Source: RYN-433 sp036558265 (GTDB lineage Bacteria > Planctomycetota > Phycisphaerae > Tepidisphaerales > Tepidisphaeraceae). From it: DNA of 9,964 nt. Where the stretch lies: positions 1-9,964 of the forward strand of contig DATBFY010000267.1 in the NCBI GenBank assembly GCA_036558265.1. The letters run 5' to 3'. Each line of letters starts with the position of its first letter. The first letter of the stretch is position 1. The translations under genes were made by a program, and so were the position numbers. The notes under the pieces are model-generated. The model was not told the origin of the DNA. It did not search any database and saw nothing but the letters and a program-made list of their open reading frames with translations. Positions 7,259-9,964 of the stretch are shown here, one piece after another.

Positions 7259-7338
7259 CACGGTGCCATGCCCTCGCCCGCGTGCATCAATGCCGGTCAC
7301 GCTCGTGGGCGCGATCGCAGGCGTGGGCATGCCACGTG
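7259..7338. repeat. long imperfect inverted repeat after the small membrane ORF
   Basis: Arms at 7259-7282 and 7316-7338 pair over about 23 positions with three mismatches and one bulged base; the core is CATGCCC against GGGCATG. The loop is 33 bases. It begins seven bases after the stop at 7252. No T-run follows on either strand, so it may be an intergenic repeat, an mRNA-stabilising hairpin, or a terminator of an atypical kind. Confidence 0.5.
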
Positions 7339-7365
7339 TGCGCGCGGATCCCGGCTTCCCCGTTC

Positions 7366-7427
7366 AAAAAGCCCACACCCCTCCCCTCTTCCGGATGGTC
7401 AGGAGAGGGGAGGGGGCGCTCGGGCTT
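7366..7427 (-). terminator. intrinsic terminator of the subtilase gene
   Basis: Read on the minus strand, a two-part stem is followed directly by a T-run. The inner stem is 12 perfect pairs (7378-7389 with 7404-7415), and the outer stem is AAGCCC (7369-7374) with GGGCTT (7422-7427), separated by a small internal loop. The minus strand then reads GGGCTTTTTG, with five T at 7366-7370. It lies about 90 bases past the protease stop at 7516-7518. On the plus strand no T-run follows, so it acts in one direction. Confidence 0.75.
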
Positions 7428-7515
7428 ATGAAAACAAAATCACCGCAACCCCCAGGCACAGACAAACACAACCCCCATCCGTGTCCATCCGCCGTTATCT
7501 GTGGCTCAATTCCTC

Positions 7516-9474
7516 TTACGCGAACTTGAAGGCGCGGACGTTGGCGACGCCGCTCCCGCCGCTGAACGTCAGGTAGATCGTCTGAACGCCCGTCAGCTTC
7601 GTGCTCAGCGTGGCGGTCTGGTTGGCAAACTTGCCCCAGCTGCCCGTGCCGCCGACGGTCAGCGTGCCGACGATCGCGCCCGTCGCGCTGCCGGTGCGGA
7701 TCTGGATCTTCTTGCCCGCATACGCGTTATCCACCGCCAGCGTGAACGTCGCCTTGGTCGCCCCCGCGCTGCCGAAATCCAGCGCGTTGAACGCCGCCCA
7801 GTCTCCCTGGTCCAGCGAGCCGATGCCGTCGTTCAGGATGTTGATCCCTGACGAGCCGTTGGCCGTGTTGGCGTTGATCGTCGTCAGCGCGCTGCGGCTG
7901 CCCGCAACCGGCGCCGGCGTGCTCGTCGACCCCGAACTGGTCGCGCCGGCCAGTGTGAACCGGAACGAATCGAAGTTCCCCGTGTAGCCCAGGTGGCCGA
8001 CGCTATCCATCTTCACGCGGATCACGTGTTGCCCCGCCGTCAGCGCCACGCCGCTCTTGCTCACGTTTGTATACGTCTGCCAGCCCTTAGTGTCCGGGAC
8101 GCTCAGCGTGCCGGTCTTGTTCGCGCCGTCGAGTTCCACGTGGAACTGTCCACCCGTCCCGCTCGATGCGACCCGCGTGCTCAGCGTGTACGTCCCCGCG
8201 GTCGCGACGTTCAAGGTGTACTCCAGCCACTCGCCGGCCTTGGTAAAGCCCACGATGTGCCCGCCCGAGATGTCCTGCACGTCCACCGACGGCGCCGTGG
8301 CCTTGCGATAGCTGCTGCCACCCAGGTTCGCCGAATCCGTATCGTGGAACGACACGTTTTCTCCGCCATTGTCGAAATCTTCGGCCTGAATCGTCGTGTC
8401 CGCCGCGATCTTGATCGCCGTGCCCGAGAACGGGCTCTGCGTCGTCGTCGGCGGGACCGGCGTCGGGCCGCTCGACAGCGGCGGCTGCGGGACCGCCACG
8501 CCCTTGCGCTGGTACGCCAGCGTCAGCGCGGCGTTCAGGTCCAGCCGCTTGTACGTCAGCTTCGTCGCCGAGTCGTATACCGGCGAACCGCTGTCCTTCA
8601 TGATCTGCAGGATCTGCAGCGGCGTGTATGCCGGGTTGATCTGCTTGATCAGTGCCGCCGTGCCCACCACCGCCGGGCTCGACCAGCTCGTCCCCACCGC
8701 CGAATCCACGTAAATGTGCTGTTTCGAACCCGGGTCGTAATAGGGAAGCGTGACCTTGTCGCCGGGCGCCAGGAGATCCAGTTCCGGCCCGCGCTGCGTG
8801 AACGAGCTCATGCCGCCCGACAGCGTCACCGATCCCACGGTCACGTCCGCCGGATCCACGCTCTTGCCCACCAGGTTGCTCGCCCCGGCGTTGCCCGACG
8901 GCCTTGAGACGAAGATGCCGTCCGCGATCAGTTGCTTGAGCGAATTCGTGTACAGCGTCGCCGAGCCGCTCCAGAACGTGTAGTTCACCGCGACGATGTT
9001 GTATTTGGCGCGGTTGGCGTGGACCCAGTCCATCGCCGACTTCACCCCCGCAGCCGTCGATTCCTTGAGCGCGATGACCTTCACGCCCGGCGCGATCCCC
9101 TGGTTGTAAAGGCCCTTGTAGGTGTACGGGTTGGCGGCGATCACGCCGGCCGTCCCCGTTCCGTGCGCGTTCGAGTCGATCATCGGATCGCCGTCGTTGC
9201 GCTCGAAGTCGTAACCGGCCTCGACCTTGTAGCCCGCGCCCATCCCGCCCCCCAGCGCCGGATGCTTGTAATCCACGCCTGAATCAATCACCACGACCGC
9301 TTCGCCCGCGCCGGTCAGGTTCGGAAAGTTCGCCGCCGCCGTGTCCTGGTGGATGAGACGGGCTGCGGGCACCCAGGTCTGGCCGGACAACAACTGACGT
9401 CCCTCAAGAGATTCGATCGAGACGTTCGACGTCGAGACGAACGAAGACTGGTGCCGCTGGTTTGCTCGGTACAT
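7516..9474 (-). CDS. secreted subtilisin-like (S8) serine protease with two CBM6-like modules
   Basis: This 652-residue protein reads from ATG 9474; a TTG at 9480 would add two residues, and no Shine-Dalgarno site decides between them. Near residues 20-30, ESLEGRQLLSG resembles the planctomycete LEPR-XLL N-terminal motif of exported proteins; no classical hydrophobic signal peptide is seen. The S8 domain (about 35-322) has Asp64 in VVVIDSGVD, His104 in AHGTGTAGV, oxyanion Asn195 in PSGNAG and Ser263 in GTSWSSPA, so it should be active as an endopeptidase. The usual NMSLG strand reads VNYTFW. A Pro/Ser/Thr linker (about 326-352) leads to a first carbohydrate-binding-like module (353-508: IQAEDFDNGGENVSF, GEWLEYTLNV, FDSFRFTL). 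After a second Ser/Thr linker comes another (530-652: GDWAAFNALDFG, GTLTVGGTGSWG, TIYLTFSGG). CBM6-type modules usually bind polysaccharide, so the enzyme may be tethered to glycans or cell envelope; this is an inference. It lies convergent to the small membrane ORFs and ends at a strong terminator. Confidence 0.88.
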   Translation of the reverse strand: MYRANQRHQSSFVSTSNVSIESLEGRQLLSGQTWVPAARLIHQDTAAANFPNLTGAGEAVVVIDSGVDYKHPALGGGMGAGYKVEAGYDFERNDGDPMIDSNAHGTGTAGVIAANPYTYKGLYNQGIAPGVKVIALKESTAAGVKSAMDWVHANRAKYNIVAVNYTFWSGSATLYTNSLKQLIADGIFVSRPSGNAGASNLVGKSVDPADVTVGSVTLSGGMSSFTQRGPELDLLAPGDKVTLPYYDPGSKQHIYVDSAVGTSWSSPAVVGTAALIKQINPAYTPLQILQIMKDSGSPVYDSATKLTYKRLDLNAALTLAYQRKGVAVPQPPLSSGPTPVPPTTTQSPFSGTAIKIAADTTIQAEDFDNGGENVSFHDTDSANLGGSSYRKATAPSVDVQDISGGHIVGFTKAGEWLEYTLNVATAGTYTLSTRVASSGTGGQFHVELDGANKTGTLSVPDTKGWQTYTNVSKSGVALTAGQHVIRVKMDSVGHLGYTGNFDSFRFTLAGATSSGSTSTPAPVAGSRSALTTINANTANGSSGINILNDGIGSLDQGDWAAFNALDFGSAGATKATFTLAVDNAYAGKKIQIRTGSATGAIVGTLTVGGTGSWGKFANQTATLSTKLTGVQTIYLTFSGGSGVANVRAFKFA

Positions 9475-9964
9475 ACGCAATCCGGAAGGCGGCGCCCCGC
9501 TCGACGGGGCGAGGGGACGGCGCGGGAAAAGACGAATTAAGAAAATCGGGGAAGTGTCAGCGACGGCGGCTTAGCAGGGGGAGTCCGTCGGCCTTGCGGA
9601 TGGGTTCGCTTGTCGCGGGGCGGGGAGCCGTGACGCGAAGGCGAGTTTTCACAGACGATCTGCCGCAGCGCTGACAGGCGCTGCGGATGGGGATGTTCGT
9701 CCGCGTCCGATCGCCACACTCGGGAAGGGGCGACCGGCGGTCCCGCAAGGGACACGCTCGACCGGTGACAACGATCGATCGAGTGGGGTGGGTTGTACTG
9801 AAGATCCGAAGCGGATCAACCACGAAGCGCAAAATTTTCCCGACAATTTGTCAAAAAAATTGCCCGGATGGGAGATTGAGGCAGACTGGACAAGAGTTAT
9901 TGCGAAACTGGGCAGGAAAACGCAGGATTTTCCCGTTGACCGCGTGGGGGATCATCGCGTTAGC
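9475..9964 (-). promoter_or_regulatory. gene-free, dyad-rich upstream region of the subtilase gene
   Basis: About 490 bases without a protein-like frame. In the order of minus-strand transcription the dyads are: GACAATTTGTC (9842-9852), GATCCG/CGGATC with a 3-base loop (9803-9817), GTCCC-GCAA-GGGAC (9740-9753) inside outer arms ACCGG/CCGGT (9733-9737 and 9762-9766), CCGCAGCGC/GCGCTGCGG (9663-9671 and 9678-9686), CGACGG/CCGTCG (9561-9566 and 9585-9590), and GCCCCG/CGGGGC (9494-9499 and 9505-9510) just before the start codon. The far end (9830-9964) is more AT-rich and is the likeliest promoter site. A minus-strand TTGACA at 9854-9849 exists but no good -10 box follows it at 15-18 bases. Confidence 0.4.

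Noticed and set aside
7993..8907. Plus-strand open frame of 304 codons opposite the protease
   Set aside because: Arg/His-rich composition with no fold signals, directly antisense to a protease with an intact catalytic set.
9849..9854. TTGACA on the minus strand as the -35 box of the protease promoter
   Set aside because: No acceptable -10 hexamer follows at 15-18 bases (the candidates read like TGCGCT), so a promoter is not claimed as a separate feature.

Overview
The window most likely comes from a member of the Planctomycetota, plausibly Phycisphaerae/Tepidisphaeraceae-like. The main evidence is the secreted protease at the right end, whose N-terminus carries the planctomycete-style ESLEGRQLL motif (a variant of LEPR-XLL). 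High GC (about 70% in the large gene), a kinase-like/transmembrane/sulfatase-modifying-factor fusion, and long gene-poor intergenic DNA full of GC-rich dyads fit this. The phylum is inferred from these traits and was not tested by a search.

Left (1-969): a complete gene for a XamI-like type II restriction endonuclease. It starts inside an ATGA stop/start overlap with a gene that enters from the left, probably its partner methyltransferase. Sampled base composition is lower than in the next gene, as expected for a mobile restriction-modification cassette.

Centre (1221-6065): one very large gene of 1614 codons. It has an N-terminal protein-kinase fold that has lost the catalytic Asp and the DFG motif, then one transmembrane helix. 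A long Ala/Asp/Arg-rich, probably helical exported region follows, interrupted by a Pro/Ser/Thr/Ala-rich linker. The C-terminus is a formylglycine-generating-enzyme (SUMF1/FGE) fold without its active-site cysteines. The whole protein looks like a membrane-anchored binding or scaffold protein, not an enzyme.

Gene-poor stretch (6066-7515): a 43-codon basic/acidic helical ORF, and two overlapping short ORFs that together encode three transmembrane helices (possibly one gene split by a frameshift). It also holds two imperfect inverted repeats and a strong intrinsic terminator serving the minus-strand gene to the right.

Right (7516-9474, minus strand): a subtilisin-family (S8) protease with an intact Asp/His/Asn/Ser set and two C-terminal CBM6-like modules. 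Its upstream region (9475-9964) contains no convincing gene but has at least six dyads, so it is a candidate structured leader or operator region.

No RNA genes, CRISPR arrays or recognisable transposases were seen. The genes do not form one obvious pathway. The unusual items are the pseudokinase/pseudo-FGE fusion, the split small membrane gene and the dyad-rich protease leader.
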